Notes: generated by a model from the sequence alone, not told the origin. 64,000 nt of DNA from Streptomyces sp. NBC_01294 (GCF_035917235.1 NZ_CP108423.1:4989501-5053500), one strand, 5' to 3'. Counted from the first letter of the stretch, positions 1 through 10,560 are shown. Numbers and translations: made by a program.

Positions 1-193
1 CGAGGCGCTCGGAACCGGCGTACAGCACGACCGTGCCCCCGGTGTCGGGCCCGCCGACGGTCGCCGCGAGCCCGGAGGCGACCGCGGCCAGCGGGGTGCC
101 GGCGGGTGCGGTGACGAGTACGTCACAACTCGCGGGGGCGGGCGCGGTCTGGTGGCCGCTGCGCGACCCAAGGACGGTCAGCCGGATCTGCAT
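1..193 (-). CDS. FtsK/SpoIIIE-type ATPase, N-terminal fragment (partial)
   Basis: The window opens inside this gene. Only the first 64 codons are visible, read leftwards from an ATG at 191-193 (N-terminus MQIRLTVLGSRSGHQ, then CDVLVTAPAGT). This opening resembles the start of the large FHA-FtsK/SpoIIIE ATPases of Streptomyces that I recall standing divergently beside the pkaA/pkaB kinases. The catalytic part lies outside the window, so the call rests on a short N-terminus and on context. The reading frame is open to the window edge. Another large actinobacterial protein with a similar start cannot be excluded. Confidence 0.55.
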   Translation of the reverse strand, partial: MQIRLTVLGSRSGHQTAPAPASCDVLVTAPAGTPLAAVASGLAATVGGPDTGGTVVLYAGSERL

Positions 194-631
194 CGCCGTC
201 AGCGGTCCCTTCTGCGCGGTGCGTGCGCCCGGCAGGGAGGTCCGGGGCATGGCTGCCCGGTCGCCCCCCACCCGGCACGGACGCGTCGTCCGGTCAGGTC
301 TGCCGGATGGCGGGGCTCCCGTCCCGTGCCGTCCGTACGGGTGCATCCTCGCACCTGTCGCGGACAACACGCCCGGGGCCCACCGATAAATGATCTTGAT
401 TGATCACGGCCCGCGGCGGACCTCGACCGGATACCGACGGCGAGCCGGGGAAAGAGGGGGAAAAACGCCTCCGGCATACCCCGCAAACATCACCCTTCGC
501 GCATATGTGCGGCAACCAACCTCCGGGGACCGGCGTCTTCCCGGGGGACACCCCCTAGAGTGGGCCGGAAAACCCATCAGGGGATCGACCACAGCAAGAC
601 GACAGCAGACGACAGCAGGGGAGCGCGAGAC
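194..631. promoter_or_regulatory. Divergent intergenic region upstream of pkaA
   Basis: No convincing gene is seen in these 438 bp. A TAGAGT hexamer at 556-561 is a plausible Streptomyces -10 element for pkaA and would start transcription about 65 nt before its GTG. No good TTGAC -35 lies 17 bp upstream. An AT-rich patch with two TGATC motifs (391-405) is unusual in this GC-rich setting and could serve either direction. Confidence 0.35.
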
Positions 632-2419
632 GTGCGGCCAGTCGGCAGCAAGTACCTGCTCGAGGAGCCGCTCGGGCGCGGCGCCACGGGCACTGTCTGG
701 CGTGCACGCCAGAGGGAGGCCGCCGGCGCGGAGGCGGCGGTCGCCGGGCAGCCCGGCGAGACCGTGGCCATCAAGGTCCTCAAGGAGGAGCTGGCCCAGG
801 ACCCCGACATCGTGATGCGCTTCCTGCGCGAGCGTTCGGTCCTGCTGCGCCTGACCCACCCCAACATCGTGCGCACCCGCGACCTCGTCGTCGAGGGCGA
901 TCTGCTCGCCCTGGTCATGGACCTGATCGACGGCCCGGACCTGCACAAGTACCTCCGCGAGAATGGCCCCTTCACACCCGTCGCCGCGAGCCTGCTGACC
1001 GCCCAGATCGCGGACGCGCTCGCCGCCAGCCACGCCGACGGCGTGGTGCACCGCGACCTGAAGCCGGCCAACGTGCTGCTCGACGAGCGCGGCGGCCAGA
1101 TGAAGCCGATGCTCACCGACTTCGGCATCGCCCGCCTCGCCGACTCCCCGGGCCTGACCCGCACCCACGAGTTCGTCGGCACCCCGGCCTACGTCGCCCC
1201 CGAGTCCGCGGAGGGCCGGCCGCAGACCTCCGCCGTCGACATCTACGGCGCCGGCATCCTCCTCTACGAGCTGCTCACCGGCCGCCCGCCGTTCGCCGGC
1301 GGCAACGCGCTCGAAGTGCTCCACCGCCACCTCAGCGAGGAGCCGCAGCGCCCCTCGACCGTGCCTGAGCCGCTGTGGACGGTCATCGAGCGCTGCCTGC
1401 GCAAGGAGCCGAACGAGCGCCCCAGCGCCGTGAGCCTGGCCCGCGGCCTGCGCGTGGTCGCCGCCGGCATCGGCGTGCACTCCTCGGCCGCCGAGGTCGA
1501 GGCCGCGCTCGGCGTCGGCGCGCTGCTCGCGCCCGACCCCTCGCCGGCGCCGGTCCCCGAGACCCCGGGCGCCGCGGACCCCACCCAGATGCTCCCGTCC
1601 GGGGCGGGCGGGCCCGCGGGCGCCTACGACCCGAACGCCATGACCAGCGTCATGCCGCCGGTCGGCGCGGCCGACGCCACCTCGGTGCTGCAGAGCACAG
1701 GGACCCCCGGGGCCGACCCGACCTCCGTGATGCCCCCCGTACAGCGGCCGGACCAGCCGCATCCGTGGCAGTCGCAGATGCAGGCCGCCCGCGACCGCAA
1801 CGAGCAGACGCAGATCCAGTACCTCGACCCGAACGAGGACCCGCTGCGCCGCCGTCCGCAGCGGCAGGCGCCCCCGCCGCCGCAGCACCGGCCCCAGCAG
1901 CCCCAGCAGCAGCCGTACGGGCAGGGTCCGCCGCAGCAGCAGTACCAGCAGCCGCAGCAGCCCCAGTACCGCCGGCCGCAGCAGCCGCCCCAGCAGCAGT
2001 ACGCGCCGCCCCCGCCGCCGCAGCACTACCAGCCGCAGCAGCACCAGCCCCAGCCGTACCAGCAGCAGCCTCAGGCGCAGCAGCCCCAGTACCGCCAGCC
2101 CCAGCCGCAGCAGCAGCCCCCGCAGGCTCCGCCGCCGCAGCGGCCGGCTCCCCGGGAGCCGCGCGAGCCGCGCCGCCGCAGCGCCAACCCGGTGCGGATC
2201 CCCGGCCTCGGCTGCCTCAAGGGCTGCCTGGTCGTGATCCTGATGTTCTTCGTGGCGGGCTGGCTGGTCTGGGAGCTCACCCCGCTCCAGGAGTGGGTCG
2301 GCACGGGCCGGGGCTGGTGGGACCAGCTGTGGACCTGGGGCTCGGACGTCGTCGACTGGGTCGGCACGGTCGGGGACGCCACGGGCTCGACGGGCTCCTC
2401 GGGGTCCACCCAGCCCTGA
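632..2419 (+). CDS. pkaA: Eukaryotic-type Ser/Thr protein kinase PkaA
   Basis: Membrane-anchored Hanks-type kinase of about 595 residues. The GTG at 632 is preferred because AGGGGAG sits 8 nt upstream; an in-frame ATG at 560 has no ribosome site. Kinase landmarks appear in order: glycine loop (GRGATGTV), VAIK lysine, HRDLKPAN catalytic loop, DFG and APE. A low-complexity region rich in Pro and Gln follows, then one hydrophobic segment (LVVILMFFVAGWLVW) near the C-terminus that should anchor the kinase in the membrane with a short outside tail. An insert of roughly 18 residues separates the glycine loop from the catalytic Lys. It is followed by pkaB on the same strand, the tandem I recall from S. 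coelicolor. Targets are not indicated by the sequence. Confidence 0.9.
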   Translation: MRPVGSKYLLEEPLGRGATGTVWRARQREAAGAEAAVAGQPGETVAIKVLKEELAQDPDIVMRFLRERSVLLRLTHPNIVRTRDLVVEGDLLALVMDLIDGPDLHKYLRENGPFTPVAASLLTAQIADALAASHADGVVHRDLKPANVLLDERGGQMKPMLTDFGIARLADSPGLTRTHEFVGTPAYVAPESAEGRPQTSAVDIYGAGILLYELLTGRPPFAGGNALEVLHRHLSEEPQRPSTVPEPLWTVIERCLRKEPNERPSAVSLARGLRVVAAGIGVHSSAAEVEAALGVGALLAPDPSPAPVPETPGAADPTQMLPSGAGGPAGAYDPNAMTSVMPPVGAADATSVLQSTGTPGADPTSVMPPVQRPDQPHPWQSQMQAARDRNEQTQIQYLDPNEDPLRRRPQRQAPPPPQHRPQQPQQQPYGQGPPQQQYQQPQQPQYRRPQQPPQQQYAPPPPPQHYQPQQHQPQPYQQQPQAQQPQYRQPQPQQQPPQAPPPQRPAPREPREPRRRSANPVRIPGLGCLKGCLVVILMFFVAGWLVWELTPLQEWVGTGRGWWDQLWTWGSDVVDWVGTVGDATGSTGSSGSTQP

Positions 2420-2579
2420 AGGGAACCCCGGTAGCGCCGACTTCGTGGATTTGTCGACTTCTGGGGCGTGATTTCGCCCGCAGAAGTGAAGGTCGCCGCG
2501 AATCCGGCCCCCTGGCGGCCTCCAACGCCCATCCGGCCGCGTAGCTTTGGTGCGTACGCCAGCCGCTGAGGGAGCAGTC

Positions 2580-3827
2580 GTGGCACGGAAGATCGGCAGC
2601 CGGTACACCGCGCACCAGATCCTGGGGCGCGGGAGCGCGGGCACGGTGTGGCTGGGCGAGGGTCCTGACGGGCCCGTCGCCGTCAAACTGCTGCGCGAGG
2701 ACCTCGCGTCCGACCAGGAACTGGTCGGACGGTTCGTCCAGGAGCGCAGCGCGCTCCTCGGCCTGGACCATCCGCACGTCGTCTCCGTCCGCGACCTCGT
2801 CGTGGACGGCAACGACCTCGCCCTCGTCATGGACCTCGTCCGCGGTACGGACCTGCGCACGCGCCTCGACCGCGAGCGGCGGCTCGCCCCCGAGGCGGCC
2901 GTCGCGATCGTCGCGGACGTCGCCGACGCGCTGGCCGCCGCGCACGCGGCGGGGGTCGTCCACCGGGACGTCAAGCCGGAGAACGTCCTGCTGGACATGC
3001 AGGGCCCGCTCGGCCCCGGCGGCGCGCATCCCGCGCTGCTGACCGACTTCGGCGTGGCCAAGCTGATCGACTCGCCCCGGCGGGCCTCCGCGGGCCGGGC
3101 CTCGGCCCCCACGACCCGGATCATCGGCACCCCGGACTACCTGGCCCCCGAGATCGTGGAGGGCCTGCCCCCGCGGGCGGCGGTGGACATATACGCCCTG
3201 GCCACCGTCCTGTACGAGCTGCTGGCCGGTTTCACCCCCTTCGGCGGCGGCCACCCCGGCGCGGTCCTGCGGCGGCACGTGACCGAGACGGTCGTCCCGC
3301 TGCCGGGGATCCCCGACGAGCTGTGGCAGCTCATCGTGCAGTGCCTGGCCAAGGCCCCGGCCTCGCGGCTGCGGGCCTCGGAGCTGTCGGTCCGGCTGCG
3401 GGACATGCTGCCGATGCTGGCCGGCATGCCGCCGCTGGACGTGGACGAGCCGGACGACGCGGAACCGGACCCCGAGCCCTCGGAGGAGCCGGCCGCCGAT
3501 CCGGTACGGCGGCGGGGCGTGGTCCCGCTGGTGCCGGGGTCCGCGACGGACTCCAACCGTGACACCCACACCTCGATGCGGGTGCCGGGGCCGGACGAGC
3601 TGGCGGGCGGGGCGCTGGGCACGGCGCGGGTCCCGCGGCCGGCCGGCGGGCACCGGCCGGGCGCGGCCCGGCACCGGGCGGAGGCTGCGCGCAAGCGGCG
3701 GCTGGTGCTGTCCGTGTGTGCCGTGGCGTTGGCCGCCGCCGTGGGCCTGGGCGGCTGGCTGGCCTTCTCCGGGGGCGATGAGCCCCCACCCCAGGACAGC
3801 AAGCAGTCGGTCCCGCGGGTCCCGTAG
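2580..3827 (+). CDS. pkaB: Eukaryotic-type Ser/Thr protein kinase PkaB
   Basis: Second Hanks-type kinase, 415 residues. The GTG at 2580 is chosen because GAGGGAG ends 5 nt before it. Motifs: GRGSAGTV loop, VAVKLL lysine, HRDVKPEN catalytic loop, DFGVAKL and APEIVEG. The kinase core covers about the first 280 residues. An acidic Pro/Glu-rich linker follows, then a basic stretch and one membrane segment (LSVCAVALAAAVGLGGWLAF), leaving a short extracytoplasmic tail without PASTA repeats. It lies about 160 bp after pkaA, so co-transcription is possible but separate promoters cannot be excluded. No sensor domain is visible, so the activating signal is unknown. Confidence 0.88.
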   Translation: MARKIGSRYTAHQILGRGSAGTVWLGEGPDGPVAVKLLREDLASDQELVGRFVQERSALLGLDHPHVVSVRDLVVDGNDLALVMDLVRGTDLRTRLDRERRLAPEAAVAIVADVADALAAAHAAGVVHRDVKPENVLLDMQGPLGPGGAHPALLTDFGVAKLIDSPRRASAGRASAPTTRIIGTPDYLAPEIVEGLPPRAAVDIYALATVLYELLAGFTPFGGGHPGAVLRRHVTETVVPLPGIPDELWQLIVQCLAKAPASRLRASELSVRLRDMLPMLAGMPPLDVDEPDDAEPDPEPSEEPAADPVRRRGVVPLVPGSATDSNRDTHTSMRVPGPDELAGGALGTARVPRPAGGHRPGAARHRAEAARKRRLVLSVCAVALAAAVGLGGWLAFSGGDEPPPQDSKQSVPRVP

Positions 3828-3846
3828 CCTGCGGCCCGGCCTCCTG

Positions 3847-4062
3847 GGGCTCCGCCCCAGACCCCGCGCCTCAAACGCCGGCGAGGCTCAAAAGATCGCC
3901 TCAAACGCCGGCGGGGCTGGAAGAGCGCCTCAAACGCCGGCGAGGCTGGAAAGATCGCCGGCGGGGCTGGGTTTTCCAGCCCCGCCGGCGTTTGAGGCGC
4001 GGGCGCGGAGCGCCGTAGGGGTGCGGGCGCGGAGCCCCGGCGGGGTGCGGGGCGGAGCCCCG
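3847..4062. repeat. Intergenic repeat cluster between convergent genes
   Basis: The 19-bp unit CTCAAACGCCGGCGAGGCT (or G for A) occurs directly at 3871, 3901 and 3930 and inverted at 3979-3997. Companion GGGGCTCCGCCCC-type segments stand at both edges. The inverted copy can pair with any direct copy, giving strong hairpins between convergent pkaB and the oxygenase gene, so the block may act as a two-way terminator. The same unit recurs at 18407-18502, showing a dispersed family. Confidence 0.85.
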
Positions 4063-4063
4063 T

Positions 4064-5065
4064 TTAGACGCCGACCAGTTCCGGGTGCCAGCGCCGCGCC
4101 ACGGCCGGGTGCGCGCGGACCCAGCCCTTCAGCTCGTTGCGGCCGTACTCGGCGTGCAGCGGGTTCGACGCGTCGTGCGCGATGCCCGGCGCCGAGCGCA
4201 GGTAGTCGCCCGGGACCGTGTCGACGACCGCGTCGAGGCGCGGGTTGTAGAAGAACGGGACCGAATACCGCTCCACCGCACCCGGCGGGCTGACCACCCG
4301 GTGGTCGGTCGCCGTCAGGTAGCCCTCGGTCGCGATCTCCAGCAGCTCGCCCAGGTTCACCACGAACGCGCCCGGCAGCGGCGGCACGTCCACGTAGCCC
4401 CCGTCGCGGACGACCTGGAGGCCTCCCACCGAGTCCTGCAGCAGCAGGGTCAGGAAGCCGTAGTCCTTGTGCGCGCCGACGCCCTGGTCCGCGCCGGACG
4501 GGGCCGACCCCGGGTAGCGGATCAGCTTGGTGTGCAGATGGGGGCGGTCCGCGAAGGCCTCGTCGAAGAAGTCCGCCGGGGCGCCGATCGAGGTGAGGAG
4601 CTCCTGGAGCAGACGGTGGGCCACCGCCGCGAGCCGGGACTGCCAGTCCAGGACCGCCGTGCGGAGCTCCGGCAGGGCGGCCGGCCACTGGTTGGGGCCC
4701 TCCAGCCACAGGTACGCCGGGTCGTCCGGCCCCACCGCCGGCGCGGGGCGCTCGGCGCCGACGTCCAGCTGGTCCCGCCAGTCGGAGGCCCCACCGGTCA
4801 GCTCGTGGCCGATCCGGGTGTAGCCGCGGAAGTGCGGGGAGTTCAGATTGCTCACGGCCAGCCGGTCGGCCTCCGGGAGGGAGAAGAAGGCCCTGGTCAG
4901 GTCCAGGATGCGGGCGCTCTCGGCGGCGGTCACGCCATGCCCGGTCAGGTGCAGGAAACCGGTGTCCCTGGCGGCTGCGTGCAGCTGCTTCAGGAAGTCG
5001 GCCCGCTGGGCCGGGTCGTCGGCCTGGGACAGGTCCAGGACGGGGAGAGTGTGCGCGGACGGCAT
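4064..5065 (-). CDS. Isopenicillin N synthase-like 2-oxoglutarate/Fe(II) dioxygenase
   Basis: 333-residue soluble oxidoreductase of the 2OG-Fe(II) family. The N-terminal non-haem dioxygenase domain (LPVLDLSQ, then GFLHLTGHGV) covers about residues 5-120. The jelly-roll core carries the iron triad H199-x-D201 (GAHKDYG) and H255 (ATDHRV), and the 2-oxoglutarate-binding R266-x-S268. The ATG at 5063-5065 is preceded by CGGAG. Such enzymes hydroxylate or desaturate small molecules; the substrate cannot be read from sequence. It is a single gene convergent with pkaB and divergent from prfB, and no biosynthetic cluster surrounds it, so a housekeeping or detoxifying role is as likely as specialised metabolism. 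Confidence 0.85.
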   Translation of the reverse strand: MPSAHTLPVLDLSQADDPAQRADFLKQLHAAARDTGFLHLTGHGVTAAESARILDLTRAFFSLPEADRLAVSNLNSPHFRGYTRIGHELTGGASDWRDQLDVGAERPAPAVGPDDPAYLWLEGPNQWPAALPELRTAVLDWQSRLAAVAHRLLQELLTSIGAPADFFDEAFADRPHLHTKLIRYPGSAPSGADQGVGAHKDYGFLTLLLQDSVGGLQVVRDGGYVDVPPLPGAFVVNLGELLEIATEGYLTATDHRVVSPPGAVERYSVPFFYNPRLDAVVDTVPGDYLRSAPGIAHDASNPLHAEYGRNELKGWVRAHPAVARRWHPELVGV

Positions 5066-5368
5066 GACGGCTCCGTTTCGGATGTCACGGGGTCCTGTTC
5101 CCCTTGTGGTGTCGGGGGCCGCGGGCGGGGAGGGTCGCCGGCGGGGATGGTGCCGGGACCGCGTGAGCCGCGTACAGGACCAAGTCGGATCGGGGTGGAT
5201 CAGGCTTGGGGTTGGTCCGGCGGCAGACAGCTCGTCGTCGTGACACGCATGTGGTCCACATGGCGGCGCTTGACGAGGAGAACGGTCATAGGGTGAGCGT
5301 ACGCCCGTGCGAGCCGTCATCAGTACGGGTGATCCGGCCTGCCCGGACGGCGTTGTCCGAGGACCGGC

Positions 5369-5380
5369 TACGCTGGACCC
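5369..5380 (+). promoter_or_regulatory. prfB -10 element, probable leaderless start
   Basis: TACGCT at 5369-5374 stands 6 nt before the GTG of prfB, so transcription would begin at or next to the start codon. The only purine-rich stretch (GAGGA, about 5359-5363) is about 17 nt from the GTG, too far for a ribosome site. The rest of 5066-5368 holds nothing I can support. Confidence 0.5.
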
Positions 5381-6490
<1,110 letters not shown>

Positions 6491-6528
6491 CGCAGACCAC
6501 ATCACGCGGAGCGCGCGCAGACGCAACA

Positions 6529-6567
6529 CACGAGGGCCCGGACACCGATGGTGTCCGGGCCCTCGTG
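6529..6567. terminator. Bidirectional terminator between prfB and the zinc-ribbon gene
   Basis: A perfect 18-bp stem (CACGAGGGCCCGGACACC and its complement) closes a three-base loop. It lies between prfB and the convergent small membrane gene, serving both. Confidence 0.85.
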
Positions 6568-6612
6568 TTCGAGTGTGATCGGTACGCGGCACGGAGACCG
6601 CGGGCACCGCGA

Positions 6613-6807
6613 CTAGGCGGTCTGCTGGGCCACCAGTACCAGAGCGGCCACGAGGACCACCATGAGCACGATGAGGGCCACGGGGTTCAGGCCGGAGAAG
6701 GGGCCCTCCTGCTGCTGGAGGCGCTCCCGGTTCGCCCGGCACACCGGGCAGCGGCCCTGGCTGACGGGTGCGGCGCAGTTCGCGCACACGAGCCGGTCAT
6801 ATGTCAT
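6613..6807 (-). CDS. Small zinc-ribbon membrane protein
   Basis: 64-residue protein of unknown function. Two CxxC pairs (CANC at about residue 8 and CPVC at about 20) form a likely zinc ribbon. A charged linker follows, then one C-terminal membrane helix (NPVALIVLMVVLVAALVLV). The topology suggests a tail-anchored protein with its metal ribbon in the cytoplasm. It is convergent with prfB. A protein of this form is conserved at this place in Streptomyces as far as I recall, but its role is not known to me. Confidence 0.75.
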   Translation of the reverse strand: MTYDRLVCANCAAPVSQGRCPVCRANRERLQQQEGPFSGLNPVALIVLMVVLVAALVLVAQQTA

Positions 6808-7044
6808 GCGCTCCTCCTCTCGTCCCCTCGGTCGTGTCGATGCCTATAACGGCGTGGGGAACCAGACCGTTCCCCCTACCACTGTGCCAGCTTCGCCGAC
6901 ATTCGGCGCGGCCCGTCCGGGCAATCACGCTCAGGACCCCCCATGACCCCGGGATAAATCGGGCAAGTCCGGATGCCGGGTCCACACCTCGCGCCCGTTC
7001 GCGTATGGTCACGCACACCTACTCCCGGCGACCGTGGTGCACCC

Positions 7045-7734
7045 GTGATCCGATTCGACAGTGTCTCCAAGTCCTACCCGAAGCAGAGCCGTCCCGCACT
7101 CAGAGAAGTCTCCCTCGACATCGCGAAGGGCGAGTTCGTCTTCCTGGTCGGCTCCTCCGGCTCCGGCAAGTCCACGTTCCTGCGCCTCCTGCTGCGCGAG
7201 GAGCGGGCGAGCCACGGCCAGGTGCACGTCCTGGGCAAGGACCTCGCCAAGCTCTCCAACTGGAAGGTCCCGCAGATGCGGCGCCAGTTGGGGACCGTCT
7301 TCCAGGACTTCCGCCTGCTGCCCAACAAGACGGTGGCCGAGAACGTGGCCTTCGCGCAGGAGGTCATCGGCAAGCCGCGGGGCGAGATCCGCAAGGCCGT
7401 CCCGCAGGTCCTCGAACTGGTCGGTCTGGGCGGCAAGGAGGAGCGGATGCCCGGCGAGCTCTCCGGCGGTGAGCAGCAGCGCGTGGCCATCGCCCGCGCC
7501 TTCGTCAACCGCCCCGCCCTGCTGATCGCGGACGAGCCCACCGGCAACCTCGACCCGCAGACCTCCGTCGGGATCATGAAGCTGCTGGACCGGATCAACC
7601 GGACCGGCACCACCGTGATCATGGCGACGCACGATCAGCAGATCGTGGACCAGATGCGCAAGCGCGTCATCGAACTCGAACAGGGCCGACTCGTACGCGA
7701 CCAGTCGCGCGGCGTCTACGGCTACCAGCACTGA
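7045..7734 (+). CDS. ftsE: Cell division ATP-binding protein FtsE
   Basis: 229-residue ABC ATPase that pairs with membrane protein FtsX and couples the divisome to cell-wall hydrolase activation. Walker A (GSSGSGKST), Q-loop ([11 protein letters not shown], typical of FtsE), signature LSGGEQQR, Walker B (LLIADEPTG) and switch His (MATHDQ) are all intact. The GTG at 7045 gives the standard N-terminus ([12 protein letters not shown]). No clear ribosome site precedes it, so it may be leaderless or weakly initiated. The stop lies 17 bp before ftsX, indicating one operon. Confidence 0.96.
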   Translation: MIRFDSVSKSYPKQSRPALREVSLDIAKGEFVFLVGSSGSGKSTFLRLLLREERASHGQVHVLGKDLAKLSNWKVPQMRRQLGTVFQDFRLLPNKTVAENVAFAQEVIGKPRGEIRKAVPQVLELVGLGGKEERMPGELSGGEQQRVAIARAFVNRPALLIADEPTGNLDPQTSVGIMKLLDRINRTGTTVIMATHDQQIVDQMRKRVIELEQGRLVRDQSRGVYGYQH

Positions 7735-7751
7735 AAGGCCCTTGAGACGTC

Positions 7752-8714
7752 ATGCGCGCCCAGTTCGTCATGTCGGAGATCGGCGTCGGCCTCCGTCGCA
7801 ATCTCACCATGACCTTCGCGGTCATCATCTCGGTGGCCCTGTCACTGGCCCTGTTCGGCGGCTCCCTGCTCATGAGCGAGCAGGTGAGCAGGATGAAGGG
7901 CTACTGGTACGACAAGGCCAACATCTCGATCTACCTCTGCAACAAGCAGGACGCCCAGGAGGCCGGTGAGGCCGCGGCCAAGGCCAAGGAATCGGGCGCC
8001 ACGGGGGTCACGGTCTGCGGCAAGGGCGCCGTGACCGACGAGCAGAAGAAGCAGATCGAGTCCGAGCTCAAGCAGATGTCCCTGGTCAAGTCGGTGGCCT
8101 ACGAGTCGGCCGACGAGGCGTACAAGCACTACCAGGAGCAGTACGGCCACACCGCGCTGGCCTCCTCCATCACGCCCGACCAGATGCAGGAGTCCTTCCG
8201 GGTCAAGCTCAAGAACCCGGAGAAGTACAAGGTGGTCACCTCCGCCTTCGTGGGCCGCGACGGCATCCACACCGTCGACGACCAGCGCCAGGCGATCGAC
8301 GACCTCTTCCGGATCCTCAACTACCTCAACATCGCCGCCATCGCGATCATGCTGATCATGCTGATCGTGGCGCTGCTGCTGATCGTCAACACCGTGCGCG
8401 TCTCGGCGTTCAGCCGCAGGCGGGAGACCGGGATCATGCGGCTGGTGGGTGCGTCCAGCTTCTACATCCAGGTCCCCTTCATCATGGAGGCCGCCGTCGC
8501 GGGCCTCATCGGCGCGCTCTTCGCCTGCGCCATGCTCGTCTCCGGGCAGTACTTCGTGATCGACCACGGCGTCGGACTGCGGGACAAGATCCAGCTGATC
8601 GACTTCATGGGCTGGGGATCGGTGCTGGCCAAGCTCCCGTACGTGTTGTTCATCGGCCTCCTGATGCCCTCCATGGCCGCCTTCATCGCCCTGCGCAAGT
8701 ACCTGAAGGTGTGA
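7752..8714 (+). CDS. ftsX: Cell division permease-like protein FtsX
   Basis: 320-residue membrane partner of FtsE. One N-terminal helix (TMTFAVIISVALSLALFGGSLL) is followed by a large extracytoplasmic domain (about residues 45-190) that in other bacteria contacts peptidoglycan hydrolases. Three C-terminal helices with the MacB/FtsX signature (SRRRETGIMRLVGASS) complete it. The external loop has two cysteines (YLCNKQ and VTVCGKG) that could form a disulfide. Start ATG 7752, directly downstream of ftsE. No ATPase motif is present, as expected for the permease partner. Confidence 0.95.
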   Translation: MRAQFVMSEIGVGLRRNLTMTFAVIISVALSLALFGGSLLMSEQVSRMKGYWYDKANISIYLCNKQDAQEAGEAAAKAKESGATGVTVCGKGAVTDEQKKQIESELKQMSLVKSVAYESADEAYKHYQEQYGHTALASSITPDQMQESFRVKLKNPEKYKVVTSAFVGRDGIHTVDDQRQAIDDLFRILNYLNIAAIAIMLIMLIVALLLIVNTVRVSAFSRRRETGIMRLVGASSFYIQVPFIMEAAVAGLIGALFACAMLVSGQYFVIDHGVGLRDKIQLIDFMGWGSVLAKLPYVLFIGLLMPSMAAFIALRKYLKV

Positions 8715-8781
8715 CAAGCGCCCCGCTAGCGGTCCGGCCAACCATCCGTACCGGAGCGGGGCTTGTCCTAGACTCGGCGCC

Positions 8782-9972
8782 ATGCCGGGTCTGCCCGCCT
8801 TCTGTCTCCGGCCCCGCGACCTGCGTCGCGGGGCCGTTTTGACGTTGGCCTTCCTCGCCGCCGTCGCCACCGGTGCCTTAACCGGATGCTGGGACCGCGA
8901 GGACGCCGCCGCGGCCGCCGCGGCCGCCGCGGTCCGTACGGACCTCCCCGCTTCCGGTGCCCCCCGTGAGGCGGGCACCGCCGACCGCGACGCGGTGGCC
9001 CGCGCCGCCGCCGAGGCCGTGGCCGAGGGGAAGTCGGGCAAGAAGGCGGCCCAGGACGTGGTCAGCCGCAGCGGAGACCGCTGGGGCACCGTCTACGACC
9101 AGGGCGAGTACGCCGCCTTCGCCGAGGGCCTCGACGGTCACTGGACCGGCGTCGGGGTCTGGGCCGGGCGCGCCCACGACGGCGTGATCAAGGTCGACAA
9201 GGTCCAGCCCGGCAGCCCCGCCGCACGGGCCGGCCTGCGCGCCGGGGACCGGCTGCTGAGCGTCGACGGGCACGCCGTCACCGGCCTCACCGTGACCGAC
9301 GTGGTCGCCCTGCTGCGCGGCGCGGCCGGCACCCCCGTGGTGCTGAACCTGAGCCGGGACGGCGCCGACCTCACCGAGACCGTCCGCCGCGAGCAGCTGC
9401 GCACCGAGCCGGTGACCGTACGCCAGCGCGCGGACGGCGTCACCGTCATCAAGGTCATCTCCTTCACCCGCGGTTCCGGCGAGCGGGTCAGGGCAGCCGT
9501 CCGCGCGGCACCGCCCGGCGCCGGGGTGGTGCTCGACCTGCGCGGCAATCCGGGCGGGCTGGTCGCCGAGGCGGTCACGGCAGCCTCAGCCTTCCTGGAC
9601 GGCGGGCTCGTGGCGACGTACGACGTACGGGGCGACCAGCGCGTCCTGCACGCGGCCCCGGGCGGGGACACGGCCCGGCCGCTGGTGGCCCTCGTCGACG
9701 GCGGCACGATGAGTGCGGCCGAGCTGGTGACGGGCGCCCTCCAGGACCGGGGCCGGGCGGTGGCGGTCGGCAGCCGGACCTTCGGCAAGGGTTCGGTGCA
9801 GATGCCGACCGAGCTCCCGGACGGCTCGGTGGCCGAGCTGACGGTGGGCACGTACCGCACGCCGGCGGGCCGCAGCCTGGACGGCAGCGGCATCACGCCG
9901 GACGTGGCGGCGGGCGACCGGGTCGAGGAACGGGCCGTCACGGTATTGGGTGGCCTCGGGGTGGGTCCATAG
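8782..9972 (+). CDS. S41-family C-terminal processing protease, lipoprotein
   Basis: 396-residue carboxyl-terminal protease with PDZ domain. The N-terminal hydrophobic stretch ends in a lipobox (ALTGC, Cys36), so it should be lipid-anchored outside the membrane. The PDZ domain lies at about residues 120-195 (GSPAARAGLRAGDRLLSVDG). The S41 core carries the LDLRGNPGG motif, nucleophile Ser311 (GGTMSAAE) and base Lys336 (FGKGSVQ). TAGACT at 8769-8774 stands 7 nt before the ATG, so the mRNA is probably leaderless. It lies between ftsX and smpB; a link to FtsEX-controlled wall turnover is only suggested by position. Confidence 0.9.
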   Translation: MPGLPAFCLRPRDLRRGAVLTLAFLAAVATGALTGCWDREDAAAAAAAAAVRTDLPASGAPREAGTADRDAVARAAAEAVAEGKSGKKAAQDVVSRSGDRWGTVYDQGEYAAFAEGLDGHWTGVGVWAGRAHDGVIKVDKVQPGSPAARAGLRAGDRLLSVDGHAVTGLTVTDVVALLRGAAGTPVVLNLSRDGADLTETVRREQLRTEPVTVRQRADGVTVIKVISFTRGSGERVRAAVRAAPPGAGVVLDLRGNPGGLVAEAVTAASAFLDGGLVATYDVRGDQRVLHAAPGGDTARPLVALVDGGTMSAAELVTGALQDRGRAVAVGSRTFGKGSVQMPTELPDGSVAELTVGTYRTPAGRSLDGSGITPDVAAGDRVEERAVTVLGGLGVGP

Positions 9973-9990
9973 TGCGAAAATGACCGCACT

Positions 9991-10476
9991 ATGGCTAAGG
10001 AAAAAGGGCGCAAGCTGATCGCCCAGAACAAGAAGGCGCGGCACGACTACACGATCATCGACACCTACGAGTGCGGTCTCGTGCTCACGGGGACCGAGGT
10101 CAAGTCCATGCGCCAGGGCCGGGCCTCGCTGGTGGACGGCTTCGTGTCGGTGGAGGGCGGGGAGGCCTGGCTCTACAACGTGCACGTGCCGGAGTACAGC
10201 CAGGGCACCTGGACCAACCACAGCGCCCGGCGCAAGCGCAAGCTCCTCATGCACCGGGAGGAGATCGACAAGCTGGAGCGCAAGTCGGAGGAGACGGGTC
10301 ACACGATCGTGCCCCTGTCGCTGTACTTCAAGGACGGCCGAGCGAAGGTCGAGATCGCGCTGGCGAAGGGCAAGAAGGAGTACGACAAGCGCCAGACCAT
10401 GCGGGAGAAGCAGGACACCCGCGAGACGAACCGGACGATCTCGGCGATTCGCCGCCGTCAGCGGGGTACGGTTTAA
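9991..10476 (+). CDS. smpB: SsrA-binding protein SmpB
   Basis: 161-residue RNA-binding protein that delivers tmRNA to stalled ribosomes. The beta-barrel core contains the conserved segments [20 protein letters not shown] and the basic C-terminal tail ([16 protein letters not shown]) that enters the ribosome. Length is normal for the family. The start ATG at 9991 is 18 bp after the protease gene. Its RNA partner ssrA begins 84 bp downstream, the classical arrangement. Confidence 0.97.
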   Translation: MAKEKGRKLIAQNKKARHDYTIIDTYECGLVLTGTEVKSMRQGRASLVDGFVSVEGGEAWLYNVHVPEYSQGTWTNHSARRKRKLLMHREEIDKLERKSEETGHTIVPLSLYFKDGRAKVEIALAKGKKEYDKRQTMREKQDTRETNRTISAIRRRQRGTV

Positions 10477-10560
10477 TCTCCTGGCACGCGGTGGTCCACT
10501 TCGCGTACCATGGCGTCAGCACCCCCCGCTTGCGGGTGGAGCACATTGTTAAAAAAACAT

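Noticed and set aside
404..3130. Very long open frame antisense to both kinase genes
   Set aside because: GC-rich codons keep the opposite frame open. It lacks a ribosome site and its translation is Arg/Ser/Pro-rich noise, while the sense frames have complete kinase motifs.
4064..5065. Part of a beta-lactam biosynthetic cluster, because of the isopenicillin N synthase-like oxygenase
   Set aside because: Neighbours are housekeeping genes (kinases, prfB). No synthetase or other pathway genes are nearby.
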